DNA of 64,000 nt, from the NCBI GenBank assembly GCA_951394405.1, contig OX596340.1:2294001-2358000 (forward strand), read 5' to 3'. Under the pieces are notes generated by a model. That model made no database searches and had not been told where the DNA came from. It saw only the letters and a list, made by a program, of their open reading frames with translations. How positions within the stretch are numbered: position 1 is the stretch's first letter; every line of letters starts with the position of its first letter. This stretch comes from Coprinellus micaceus (lineage: Eukaryota; Basidiomycota; Agaricomycetes; Agaricales; Psathyrellaceae). Positions 10,142-20,709 of the stretch are shown piece after piece. The position numbers and the translations under genes are program-made.

Positions 10142-11761
10142 ATGGACCGCCACCTCTCTCGAATCCTCTCTACCAACGCCCCGCCTAACGCCCTTGAGAT
10201 ATCGACTCTCGAGACTGGAATAAATGGCCTAAACAGCAAAATTACGCATCTACGGTCCCAGCTTCGAGAGTTAGAAAAGCTCGAGGACCAGCTTCGCCAG
10301 TATCGCGGAGCGCTATCTCCTATCCGTCGTGTACCTCCAGAGATCCTAGGGGAAATCTTCCGCTATGTGCTCCCATCAGTCGAAGACGCGGGCTCGGAGA
10401 GGGTGGTGGTGGATTTGGGACTTGTTTGCAAAGGGTGGAGGGAGGCTACGTATGGTGTGCATCATTTTTGGAGTCATCGTACTGTCCGGAGGCTTGGAAG
10501 GAGGTACGAAGAAACGGTTGCCTGGCTGAGCAGGTCTGGAGCTCTCCCGCGGACGCTTCGCCTTGAGTGGGAGTGGGGAGGTCCACCGCACAGGTGCTCC
10601 AAGGGTTCTTGTCGTTTATCGAGTGTGGAGATGGTCAAACTGCTGGCGAGAGGACCGGAGATCCAGCGCCTGATACTCGAATGCCAGCGTCCGCGGTGCC
10701 TCCAACAGCTCCTCGACTCACTAGAGGAAGCAGGGCCAAGTCCACCGAATCGCACCTGGGACGAAATTCGGTCATTGGATCTCATCTTTGGAGACGATGA
10801 CGAATATTGGAGCCAGAATCAAGGCCCAACCGCCGTGGAACTCCCCGAAGCCTCATCAATTTTTTTCCGCCTCCCTCCTATCACTGCGTTCACCCTCTGT
10901 TTGCCTTGCGCCGACGCCGCGTTCTTTCAAGGCTCCCGGTCACAGTTCGGTAGACTCGAGATACCCCAAGCTCTCCTCGAGCGCCTTACCTTCTTCAAGT
11001 TCAGATGCAATTGGGAGGGAAATCATATCCTCAACGCCCTGAGGTACTGCTCGAACCTGGAAACGCTGGTCTTCGACACCCGATACCGGACCTGGCGACC
11101 CCACGGTCTCCCAATAGTCGGCACCGAGGGCATTCTTCTACCAAAATTACGAACATTACAGTTGGCCCACGACGGCAGGTTCAACTTGCTCAACTGCATC
11201 AATGCACCAGAGCTCGAAACGCTGGAACTGTTAGGGGACGGGGGTCCAAACGAGAGTTCGCTTGGGTTGCAGCTCGACCCTGAGTACTCCAATCTTCCCG
11301 AGGGTGCTTTGCGGAATATTCGAATGCTCCACCTATATGACAGGGAATTCGTCGAACCCGTCGAACTCATCCATATCTTTTCGTGCCTCCCCGCGCTGAC
11401 GCACGTCAAGCTGGACAAGATTGTGGTGGACTGGGGGCGGGCTTGGTCGGAGATGTTCACAGAGAATGGGGAGCCTTGTCTGAGGCATCTGGAGGCACTG
11501 GAGGTGTTGCAGATCAAGCAGGAGCATGTAGAGGGGTTCTTTCCGGCCTTGTTCGGGTTCCTTGTGGATAGAGGCCCGTGTCCGTGCCAGCTATCGGTCT
11601 CGTTTGAGGAGGCTTCACTTCCCACGAGGGACGACGCTGAGCGTGCGTGGACTGCGTGGAAGAGTGAGACCGCGGTTTCCGGGAAGAGTTTGGAAGAGTT
11701 TGGGATTTCGCTTAGTGTTGTGCCTCCTGTGGATGTGAATGGTGGTGAAGAGGAAGAATGA
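10142..11761 (+). CDS. F-box-like / LRR protein, subfamily A (member 1)
   Basis: Uninterrupted frame of 539 residues. Residues about 15-60 form a coiled coil (LETGINGLNSKITHLRSQL). A canonical fungal F-box-like motif follows at about 65-115 (RRVPPEILGEIFRYVLP ... LGLVCKGWREATYGVHHFW). The rest is irregular leucine-rich repeats (LERLTFFKFRCNW, LETLVFDTRY, LRTLQLAHDG, LETLELLGDG). This coiled-coil + F-box-like + LRR plan is common in Agaricomycete lineage-specific families; the predicted role is substrate adaptor of an SCF ubiquitin ligase, targets unknown. It is the most divergent A member here and heads three same-strand A copies. A short acidic tail (GGEEEE) closes the protein. Confidence 0.82.
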   Translation: MDRHLSRILSTNAPPNALEISTLETGINGLNSKITHLRSQLRELEKLEDQLRQYRGALSPIRRVPPEILGEIFRYVLPSVEDAGSERVVVDLGLVCKGWREATYGVHHFWSHRTVRRLGRRYEETVAWLSRSGALPRTLRLEWEWGGPPHRCSKGSCRLSSVEMVKLLARGPEIQRLILECQRPRCLQQLLDSLEEAGPSPPNRTWDEIRSLDLIFGDDDEYWSQNQGPTAVELPEASSIFFRLPPITAFTLCLPCADAAFFQGSRSQFGRLEIPQALLERLTFFKFRCNWEGNHILNALRYCSNLETLVFDTRYRTWRPHGLPIVGTEGILLPKLRTLQLAHDGRFNLLNCINAPELETLELLGDGGPNESSLGLQLDPEYSNLPEGALRNIRMLHLYDREFVEPVELIHIFSCLPALTHVKLDKIVVDWGRAWSEMFTENGEPCLRHLEALEVLQIKQEHVEGFFPALFGFLVDRGPCPCQLSVSFEEASLPTRDDAERAWTAWKSETAVSGKSLEEFGISLSVVPPVDVNGGEEEE

Positions 11762-11983
11762 TCGTGGTCAGTCATTTCCGTGTTCTTGGTGTGCCCCTCG
11801 ATTTACGAAGGCCCCCAAACCCGAAGGCCGACTGAGTTAGACTACCCTCATCTTAAACCGTAGTCCGTAATACCACCACGACGAGCCTTCGATTATCGGG
11901 CGCCTAAATCCGGAAAATGCCGCACGTTATCAAGATCATCGTGGCAAACACGCCCCCTGGCCACTGACAACTTCGACAAGCGC

Positions 11984-13630
11984 TTGGACACCATAGTACG
12001 CCTATCCAGCACAACGAACTGCCAACCTATGGACCAAGATTTGCCTGCCCACCCAGTCGACCCAATTCAATATGGAACAACTTCGACGCCTCACAAGGTC
12101 GAGGCGTCCCGAACTGGAAGCTACAGGTTCAAAGGCAAAGTACGAGCACCACCTCCAGTACAAAACGTTCCTCTGGAGGTTCTTGGAGACATCTTCGCTA
12201 TTTTTATTTCCCAAGAGCACTCAAAATGCGACATGGGGCGACAGAGGCTGTTGAACCTGTGCCTGGTTTGCAGGCGCTGGAGACACGCGGCTTTGGTTGA
12301 GCGTCCTCTTTGGGGAGATGTGCGCATCGAGCGGACCCAGATGGGCTCTTATGAGAAGGTAGTGGGATGGTTAGGGCGTGCAGGGAGTTATCCGAAAACG
12401 TTGGAAGTTCTACAGGATGTTATATCGTATGAAAACAGCGATGGAGAGGAGGAAGAGGAAGAGGAAGGACAATGCCCCGGGGAGAACCGGTGTACCTTTC
12501 GCCATCCCACTTTCCTCAAGCTTCTATCCGATGGCCCCACACTGGATGGCTTGGGGCTCCTCGGAATAAACACCGCATGCTTCCAGCATTTGCTGGAACA
12601 CTTCAATGCTTTCCAGTGCCCTGCGGATCTTCCGTGGCGGTTCGTTCGTGCATTAGAGCTCCGTTTCAGCCCCTTCGGTATCTGGCCTCTGGGACATGAC
12701 CACAACCCCTCCCGATCCATCTTCTTCCCGCTGCCACCGGTTCGCTCCCTCACCCTTTCTTTGCCATGGCACTCGGAGGCCATCCCATGGAGCCGCAGTT
12801 TTGCCCTTAACATTCCCTCAACTGTCCTTAGAGTCCTCACATCCTTGGTCATCCAATCAAGCTGGGAATTGGAACATATTCTTCCTGTGCTACAAGAATG
12901 TTTACACATCGTGGAACTCAAATTCGATGCCGAAAATGCATGGCTCGAGTATTCTCAAGATGCACCCGTCTGCCGTCGACTGCTTGACTCCGGCGGCATT
13001 CGCCTACCGGCTCTACGAACTCTGCGAATGCGTAACTCACATCCAAATATGAGCGTCCTCGATTTTCTTACAACGCCGGTCCTGGAGATGTTGGATCTTT
13101 CTTTCGCTATCGACAAGATCTATTGCGATGATGGGGAGGACTCGGAGCAACTAGCCATATCCGCCGCGCGACTTACAAAGCCCCTCTTCCCGTTCCTCCA
13201 ACGATCGAACTGTTCATCCTCTCTCCGCTTCCTGCGTCTGCACAATCGTACACTTGAATCAGCAGAGCTTGTCTACGTTTTCTTCAAGCTTTCCGGCCTC
13301 ACACGTGTCCTCCTCGACGATGTTACCACCAACTACGCGGACCTATGGGGCGCCCTCGCTTCACCGCAACGGGTCCTTTTTCAGGGTATCGACACCACCC
13401 TATTCCTCCCCAACCTCCGGCGCCTCGAACTCTTCAACATCACGCCGTTTACAGTCGGCGAAATGAAGAACCTCGCCCGATACTTACAATCACCGAATCG
13501 GGCATATCCTATCCGTGTTACATTGGCCCTGTCGCCTGACGAGAGGTCGCACCAGAGTGAAGAGGCCAGGAGCCGTGCGATGCTATTGCGGAACAAGGAT
13601 ATCTCGGTTGATGTCATGGCTCGAAGGTGA
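11984..13630 (+). CDS. F-box-like / LRR protein, subfamily A (member 2)
   Basis: Uninterrupted frame of 548 residues. The F-box-like motif is VQNVPLEVLGDIFAIF, then LCLVCRRWRHAALVERPLWGD, at about residues 58-110. A Glu-rich loop (EEEEEEEGQ) interrupts the middle. The LRR-like part includes LRTLRMRNSHPNMSVLDF, followed by LTTPVLEMLDL. These last motifs are nearly identical in the broken copy immediately downstream, so the two are recent tandem duplicates. Met10 in the MDQD context is an alternative start. The expected role is an SCF substrate receptor; the target is unknown. Confidence 0.82.
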   Translation: MDTIVRLSSTTNCQPMDQDLPAHPVDPIQYGTTSTPHKVEASRTGSYRFKGKVRAPPPVQNVPLEVLGDIFAIFISQEHSKCDMGRQRLLNLCLVCRRWRHAALVERPLWGDVRIERTQMGSYEKVVGWLGRAGSYPKTLEVLQDVISYENSDGEEEEEEEGQCPGENRCTFRHPTFLKLLSDGPTLDGLGLLGINTACFQHLLEHFNAFQCPADLPWRFVRALELRFSPFGIWPLGHDHNPSRSIFFPLPPVRSLTLSLPWHSEAIPWSRSFALNIPSTVLRVLTSLVIQSSWELEHILPVLQECLHIVELKFDAENAWLEYSQDAPVCRRLLDSGGIRLPALRTLRMRNSHPNMSVLDFLTTPVLEMLDLSFAIDKIYCDDGEDSEQLAISAARLTKPLFPFLQRSNCSSSLRFLRLHNRTLESAELVYVFFKLSGLTRVLLDDVTTNYADLWGALASPQRVLFQGIDTTLFLPNLRRLELFNITPFTVGEMKNLARYLQSPNRAYPIRVTLALSPDERSHQSEEARSRAMLLRNKDISVDVMARR

Positions 13631-14050
13631 CAGAGGGCGGAGGACCCAGAGCGTGAAAGAGAATTGGGACTACCTTATACCCCGTGAATATTCCTGTCTT
13701 TTTGGGTTGGTATGTCTTACTTGATACCCTGGCTCGATGGGGGCGTCTACTCCCCCGATCCGCGAATGAGTACTCGGAAGTAACGTTCTTTTGACTGATA
13801 GATACAGAAGCGGTACCGGTGTATCCCGGCTATCATTTTTATCAACAAAATACACAGATACTACTCTTCTGGGCCCTTTCCCAACGGTTTGACCTCTCAT
13901 AGCGAGTCTCGCTCACCGTTGTCCGGAGTCTGCCGTCCCCCCACATAGCGTGGAAAAGTGTGCGGGTGGGCCTTTCCTGCCAACCTCCACATCCTCACAT
14001 CGACTACGACAATACATTCGATTTTCCAGCCGTCTTGAATACACCTCGCC
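13631..14050. other. Spacer between F-box gene and downstream pseudogene
   Basis: About 420 bp with no coding signal. It would contain the 3' UTR of the intact gene and the former promoter of the broken copy. Confidence 0.4.
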
Positions 14051-15488
14051 ATGGACCAAAATTCGCTCGAAAGCCTGACGGATGCTGCCGGGCAGTTGGC
14101 CAGTTCCCAGCCAGCTAAACACTCCCCCGACGTTCAGGCCTTGAGGGCCGAAAACTTCCGGCTGAAACGGGAACTTCATGCCCTATCTCCAGTACGGAAC
14201 GTCCCTCTTGATGTTCTTGGAGATATATTCTCCTTGGCCTTCCCACAAGGACTATCCAAAGGCTACCAAGGACGGCAAGCAGTGTTTGGTATCCAAGCAC
14301 TGGAGGCACGCGGCCCTGCTCGAGCACACCCTATGGAGTAATATTCGCCTTGGGATTGACGGCTGGTCCTACTCTCGACCGCCTCTGCTTCTACGGCATA
14401 AACGTGGAATGCCTTAGGCACCTTCTGGACCACTTCAACGCCTTCGAAGACCCGGCTCTCGCCCCTTGGCAGGCCATTCGATCACTGGAGCTGGCCTTCC
14501 GGACAACCGAGTGGCCTGCAGATCACGATGGAATCCCCTCTCAGTCTATCTTTTTCCCTTTACCATCGGCCACTTCTTTAACGATATCCCTCCCTTGGTT
14601 CACCGAATGCATCATTCCATGGCAACGAGAAGATGTATTCTCCCTCGATATCCCCTCGTCCCGGTTGGAGTGCCTCGCCTTCCTATCCTTTGATGTGAAC
14701 TGGGAACTCAAATTCGTCTTACCCTTCCTCCAATACTGCCAAAACCTCCAGGAGCTGGAACTCAACTTTGATAATCCAAACAGTTCCTACCTCGATTTCC
14801 CCCGGGATCTACCCGTTTACGAGCAATTTCTCGCTCCCGGCAGTGCTTTGCCGAAGCTACGAATTTTGCGACTCAGCAGTCAGCACCCTGACCTCGACAT
14901 TCTCGATTTCCTAACTACACCTGTGCTTCGAAAGCTGGACCTTCATTTCAGTATTGGCGAGATTTATTGCGAAGAGGAAGAAGAAAAGCAGGCGCTACAA
15001 AAGGCAGCTGCTTGCCTCGAAAAACCCCTCTTCCCCTTCCTACAACGATCAGGTTGTATCACGACCTTGCGATCTACGGCCGCACACTGCCACCAGAGGA
15101 GCTTATGGCCGTTCTCTCTAAGCTCCCAGTGGTCACCCATCTCGCCCTAACTTGTGTTAACACCAATTATGAGGCACTTTGGGACACTGCGGCCGAGTGT
15201 TTGGATGCTCCCACGGGTGAATGCTCGTTAGCCAGGCTAGAATCCCTGGAAATGAAGGAGCTGGGGAAGGTTTCTATGGACGACCTCCATGTCATTGGAA
15301 ACTTCTTCAGGGCGGCTGGGCGAAGGCAGCGTCATCTTCATGTCGCCCTATCGTCTCTATATAAGAAGGGTTTAGGGTCGCTACTTGGAGACACCACCGT
15401 AATTGAAAGGCTTCGTTCGATGGGGATCGCTGTGGATATAATGCCGTGGAAAGAGTCGAGCAACGAGGATTCAGAGGCTGGACCATAA
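14051..15488 (+). pseudogene. Broken F-box-like / LRR gene, subfamily A (member 3)
   Basis: Clearly homologous to the gene at 11984-13630, but the homology is split over several frames. The first frame carries the start MDQNSLESL and the F-box half-motif RNVPLDVLGDIFSLAFP. Near 14275-14285 a small deletion shifts the frame, and the continuation (CLVSKHWRHAALLEHTLWSN) is read in another frame. A segment of about 65 codons present in the intact copy (from GSYEKVVGW to LLSDGP) is missing near 14360. The LRR part is then open (GPTLDRLCFYGINVECLRHL) to about 15060. There a roughly 10-base deletion shifts the frame again (RSGCITTLR, then IYGRTLPPEEL). No GT..AG intron repairs these breaks. Partial transcripts are still possible. 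Confidence 0.8.
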
Positions 15489-15570
15489 TCGTTTGCATTC
15501 CCCGGGGTATGTGGCTTTGTATGTATGGACAAATAAAAATACACGCATGGTGTTCTGGCTACTTTGAGGG

Positions 15571-17109
15571 TCACGCGGACGTCAATACCTCTGTCGTGAA
15601 TGAAAGGTCCAACTCCGGCCGCAAAGTAAGTACGGGGAGAAACTGGTTTGCGTAAACAAGCTCAGTCAAGTCTTCAGCCAACTTCTCCGCGGATCGTTTC
15701 TCCCGGGCCTTCGCGTTATCGGTTGGTGGCAGGACGATTATGTCACTCCCCAAGTAATTGCTATTCCTACTTGCATTGGCAAATGTTCGGCACTTGATAC
15801 CGATGTGAATGGCGACCCGGAGAAGCTTTGGGAACGCTCCGGGTCTGGCTAGGATGGTGGGAAGTGGGTCCCAGTGCAGGTACCAGGGATGCTGCATGGT
15901 GAGGTGGGACGGGAGGACGAAATTGAATTCCAGGCACTCCAGAGCGACCAGGTTGGCCAAAGCATTGTCGACCATATGAGCGTAAGGGTCACGAAGGTAA
16001 TTGGTGCTTTCCCTGAACATCACGTTGATGCTTATATTCAGGTGCGAGAGGGTGTTGAAGGATGTTGGGTGGATACGTTCAAGAGGTGAAATTGGGTTGG
16101 AGCTGGGCATGTCTCCGGTGTTTATCTTTCGAGTCACTAAGGTAGGGTTGGATATCAGTCTACAGATACAAAAGTGAGAATAAATGGGTTAAGTCACACA
16201 CCCGAGAACTCCAATTCGCGAAGGCATGCCGCTTGATTGAGCAGGGGTACCAATATGTATTCTTGCGATAGATAGAAAAACTCCATCTTCAGGTTTTCAA
16301 CCCTGGACAGATCCAGTCGGTCGGAAGTATCTGCTTTCGCGGCGCCCACGTAGTAGCTGTACATCGTCATTGAATCGCAGCTGAGCTTTTTTACGCTCAT
16401 TCGCTGCCTTGGCAGCGTACTGGGGTAATCCGCAGTATTTTGAGCGTGATTCGTGAATACGAGAATCGTGTACTCACGCCAGTGATGATACTGAATTGAA
16501 AAAGTCCAGCCCGGCGCTGTGAAGGTGAAGAGACTGGATCCCAAGGGAAAGGTTGTCGATTGAGAGGCCCCTCATTCGCGTAAGGGTGAGAGTCCTTAGC
16601 TTGGGTCGCCTAACCATGGAGAGCATCGCCTTCCTCCACCTCGTAGCCGCTGGGTTGTTTGAGCCGCTGAGCCCCTTCAGCGATAAGACAGATACTGGAC
16701 AGAGGTCTCCGGTCGGGAGGGGTCCTGGTATACGAGATCCCAAATAAAATTCGACGACGTTTGGCATCAGCTCGATCGCGTGGAGTATATCGTCCAGGTC
16801 ACCACTTTCTGCGTGAGGAACAGAGGTGACTTGGTAGTCCAGGTGTTGCACATATGACCCAAGCGAGGGGTTCTGAATAACTTCTCGTGCGAGGAGCAGG
16901 GCTCTCCTGTTATATGCAACGGTCTCTGGTGACGGTGGGCCATCGATGGGGATCCCATAGGGCCAAAGACGAACGGCTCGAAAAATGTGCTTCTGGCATT
17001 GGGCTACGAAGGAGGTGTTTGTGAGAGAGAATGAGACCAGCTCTTGCGTCTCCGTAGCTAGGTTTTCGATGATGAGCTCTACGAGCTCCCTTGGAAGTTG
17101 GGGTGACAT
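15571..17109 (-). CDS. F-box protein, subfamily B (member 1)
   Basis: Three exons (16478-17109, 16202-16419, 15571-16136) join in frame to 471 residues. The start MSPQLPRELVELIIENLA places the F-box at the very N-terminus, as in the other B members; an in-frame upstream Met (17229) is less likely. Family hallmarks are SFSLTNTSFVAQCQKHIFRAVRLW, NPSLGSYVQHLDYQV, LLNQAACLRELEFS and ERIHPTSFNTLSHLNI, ending RPELDLSFTTEV. It lies tail-to-tail with the broken A copy and head-to-head with NOP56, with about 225 bp between start codons. It is likely an SCF adaptor of unknown target. All splice borders fit GT..AG and the reading frame. Confidence 0.8.
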
Positions 17110-17334
17110 TTCAGAAGGGTGCGGAGGAGGGGAACACTCAACAGCAACCCAGCATGTCACTTTCCCACACTGAGCGGCATCTCGGCACGGTGGGATCACA
17201 TGATGGAATTTCCGCAAATGGAGGGGCAAAAAAAGTTGTGGTCGCTGTTCTGGACGACGACGACGACGATATTAGTCGCACTACCCCTCTCACAGCGATA
17301 GTCTTCTCCTGGCTGGGAGAGCCGCCACCCCACC

Positions 17335-19099
17335 ATGGCCACACACATACTCTTCGAATCGTCGTCTGGCTATGCCGTCTTTGAGGTCAAGCTCGCGGAG
17401 GACATTGGATCCAAGAGCAAGGAGATGCAGGACAGCATCAAGGATCTGGGCAAGTTTGGGAAGATGGTCTCGTTGGTGAGCTTCAGCCCGTTCAAGACGG
17501 CGGCGCAGGCGCTGGAGAACATCAATGACATCTCTGAAGGTGAGTTGAGAGACTATTGACTTCAGAATTGTATTGAATGTTTGTAGGTGTGCTCAACGAG
17601 AGCCTCCAAAACCTCCTGGAACTCAACCTCAGCAAGACCTCTAAAAAGTCCAAGGTTGTTCTGGGTATCGCAGACCCCATCCTCGGCAAGTCTATAAAAG
17701 ATGGACTCGGGTTCGGCGTAGACGCCTCTGAAAAGACCCAAGACCTCATCCGCGGCATCCGTCTCCACGCCCCCAAGCTCCTCACCGGCCTCCAGACCGA
17801 CGACCTCAAAAAGGCCCAGCTCGGTCTTGGCCATTCTTACTCCCGCGCGAAGCTCAAGTTCAACGTGAACAGGATCGACAACATGATCATCCAAGCCATT
17901 GCCCTCCTCGACCAGCTCGACAAGGACGTCAACCTCTTCTCCATGCGTATACGCGAGTGGTACGGATACCACTTCCCCGAGCTCGTCAAGCTGGTCCCCG
18001 ATAACCACCAGTACGCCAAGGTCGCGCAGTTCATTGGGCACAAGGAGAGTCTAGACGAGGAAAAGCTCGAGGACCTCGCTCAGCTCGTCGGCGACGACTC
18101 CACCCTCGCTCAGAACATCCTCGACGCCGCCCGCGGATCCATGGGCTCAATCCTCTCTGAAATCGACATGATTAACATCAACATGTTCGCCGAACGCGTT
18201 GTTTCGCTCTCCGATTACAGGAAGAGCCTCATCTCATACCTCGGCGAGAAGATGAACCAGGTTGCACCCAGCTTGACAGCGCTGCTTGGAGAGAGGATCG
18301 GTGCTAGGCTTATCAGCCACGCGGGTAGCTTGACGAACTTGTCCAAATACCCTGCGTCGACGGTGCAGATTCTCGGTGCGGAGAAGGCTCTTTTCCGTGC
18401 TCTCAAGACTAAGGGGAACACGCCCAAGTACGGTCTCCTTTACCACTCGACCTTCATTGGGCGCGCCGGCCCCAAGCACAAGGGCAGGATATCCAGATTC
18501 CTTGCCAACAAGTGCTCAATAGCGTCGCGTATTGATTGCTACAGCGGTGTGTGGTCTTCTTGTTTCACCTCAGCCTTTGACTAAACCTTCACATAGACAA
18601 CCCCACGCCAAAGTTCGGTGAGGCCCTCCGCGCACAAGTTGAGGAGCGCCTCGACTTCTTTGAGACTGGCAAAGCACCCCGCAAGAACGCCGATGCCATC
18701 CGCCAGGTCCTCGACCAGCTCGCCCTCGACGAGGATGAGGGCAGCGATGGTGAGATAGACGTGGACAACGCACCACTGACCAAGCTCAAGCCGGAGACCT
18801 CGAAGAAGGATAAGAAGAAGAAGCGTAAGGCGGAGGAGATGGATGCGGACGCGGAGACGGAGGAGGAAGCGGAGCCGGTGAAGAAGGTGAAGCTGAGTAA
18901 GGAGGAGAAGAAGGCGCTGAAGAAGGCGAAGGAGGATAAGAAGAAAGAGGGGAAGGAAGGGGTATGTTTTGGTATCCTCTTGGTTCTGTTGGGTTACTGA
19001 CGTCGGTTCTGCTGATAGGGCGAGAAGAAGGAGAAGAAGGAGAAGAAAGAAAAGAAGGAAAAGAAGGAAAAGAAGGAAAAGAAAAAGAGCAAGGATTGA
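17335..19099 (+). CDS. NOP56: Nucleolar protein 56, box C/D snoRNP core component
   Basis: Core protein of box C/D snoRNPs, which with Nop58, fibrillarin and Snu13 directs 2'-O-methylation and pre-rRNA processing in the nucleolus. Four exons (17335-17539, 17587-18546, 18597-18961, 19019-19099) give 536 residues. The start [19 protein letters not shown] is Nop56-type, not Nop58. It is followed by the NOP5NT domain (1-70), the coiled-coil/NOSIC region (about 160-220) and the Nop domain with [16 protein letters not shown] and [14 protein letters not shown]. The tail is a Lys-Glu repeat (KKEKKEKK) ending KKKSKD, as in yeast. Introns are 47-57 nt, too short to host snoRNAs. Expression is expected to be high and ribosome-linked. 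Confidence 0.97.
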
Positions 19100-20709
19100 T
19101 TCGACCTTGCTCAACCCCGAACACGCTCTCGTTCCAACTCTTTCCTTCGGTAGCTATCCTCTATTCTTCCCCTTGTCTCGTCTCGATCGGCCGTTGTAAT
19201 ATTGATATTTCTCTTTCTCTCTTTCTCTATGCTATCCGCTCCAAATCCACGCAAGTTGTTGTTACGCCTGGTCAGTATGCTGACTGATACACAGGCTGCG
19301 ACGTCAGCCCGCGAAGACACCAGGTTTGGGCAAGGGGAAGTTCATCTTGAGCTCCATGGCGTTCTCTATTTTTCCCGCAGCTCATGCTGTTGATTGGTCG
19401 GGGCCGTCGATGTGGGTATGAGGTCTGATTTATTGCAACTGAGCCGATGCACCGGCGGTTGGTGAAGAGCCCTACCCCGGATACGCGAGATTCGATTTAT
19501 TGCGACTCATGGGCTTATTCGCAACAGATATAGCGCGTTATGGCACCGTCTCTTCCTTGAATTACTGACCCCACCGCGCCCATAGGCTCGACCGAAGGTC
19601 GGTGTATTCTAGCTCAGCGTCCAAACCAAGCGCCCGATACGCGCTATGTGCGTTATGGCATTGTGATTGAAGTGGTTTATGAATTGATGTGCCACTTTCC
19701 CCCGCACTCCCCTCCCTATCTGCGTCTGCTCCTTGGAGCTCTATATCCCAAGTCGTACCCCGAGATTTGAGATAGGCAGCGACCTTTGCTCATGCCATTG
19801 ATCCCCGCCATGCCTCCGCTGTTTCCGTCACTGTTTCGTCAGTTGTTGCCTAGCTTGTTTTCCCAACCCGTTGCAGCGTGATCGGGGTGGCAAAAGTGAG
19901 GCCCACGGCGTGTCCATGGAGGTGAGGATGCACAATTGATCATGTCTGTCGTGAATGGCCTACCTCATCCTCCCCGGCTTCTTCTTCGATATCAGGACAT
20001 GAAAAGAGACGTGTACGGACAGGAACCAATTAACGGCTTTTAATGAGGAGATACTTGTGTGTTTGGAAGATCTCGTGTTGGGTTGTCTCCTTCAAGTTTG
20101 GCGTTCACTACGTACCTCGTTTGTGTGGGCTCTCCATCCCCGGATATTAAGAGTGTTATTCGGGCGAGCATGTGGAGCTGTCTCTCTCTTTTTGAAGACA
20201 AGGTTCGGAAGTTGGCCCTGTGGTTAGAGGCCGAGGCATGTGAGTAAGAGACCGAGATCCAGGAGGAAAGGCTAGAAGTGGAACACTGAGGCCACTCCAT
20301 GTCCGAGAATGAACGGCTGAGGGCTGGACGGAAGGCAATACAAGCACCCCTGCACCCCAGGTGCCTCAGAGTCCCTGTATACGCGAAACATACGCGACAT
20401 GCAGGCCCTGCGAGCTCGACGCCACACTCTGGCGCCACGCGGGAGCCCCTATCTTATAGTGGACGCACGTGAGCAATAGAAAAAAGTGATTCCAGTTGCA
20501 AAGCACCTTTCTGCCTCTTGCCTTCATTACCTCCTTTGTTACCCTCTCGTCTATATATCCTCGACCCCCTGTTGCTGCACGAGGAGAGAAGAGTTCCTAC
20601 ACGACACGACCCTCCACGAAGTCGCCCCTCCAAAAAGCTTGCTTGATTCTTGAATCGAGTCGCTACTATACCACCGCACAAATCCAAGAGAACACAGAAG
20701 ATATCACAA
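19100..20709. other. Intergenic region, NOP56 to importin
   Basis: About 1.6 kb with the NOP56 3' UTR and the importin promoter. A TATATAT element at 20552-20558 lies about 155 bp before the importin start codon, within a pyrimidine-rich leader. I saw no gene; the short frames at 19111-19320 and 20040-20438 (-) lack domain features and intron support. Confidence 0.5.
20552..20558 (+). promoter_or_regulatory. TATA-like element of the importin gene
   Basis: TATATAT about 155 bp upstream of the importin start codon, followed by a pyrimidine-rich leader. Consensus match only. Confidence 0.35.

Noticed and set aside
11023..11775. 250-residue minus-strand frame inside the first F-box A gene
   Set aside because: The plus strand has clear F-box and LRR homology to paralogues; the antisense frame has none.
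17335..19099. NOP58 instead of NOP56; intronic box C/D snoRNA
   Set aside because: The N-terminus is of Nop56 type, and introns of 47-57 nt are too short for a snoRNA.
18581..19114. Leucine-rich minus-strand open frame of 177 residues
   Set aside because: It is the antisense shadow of the Lys/Glu-rich NOP56 tail: AAG codons on one strand read as CTT on the other.
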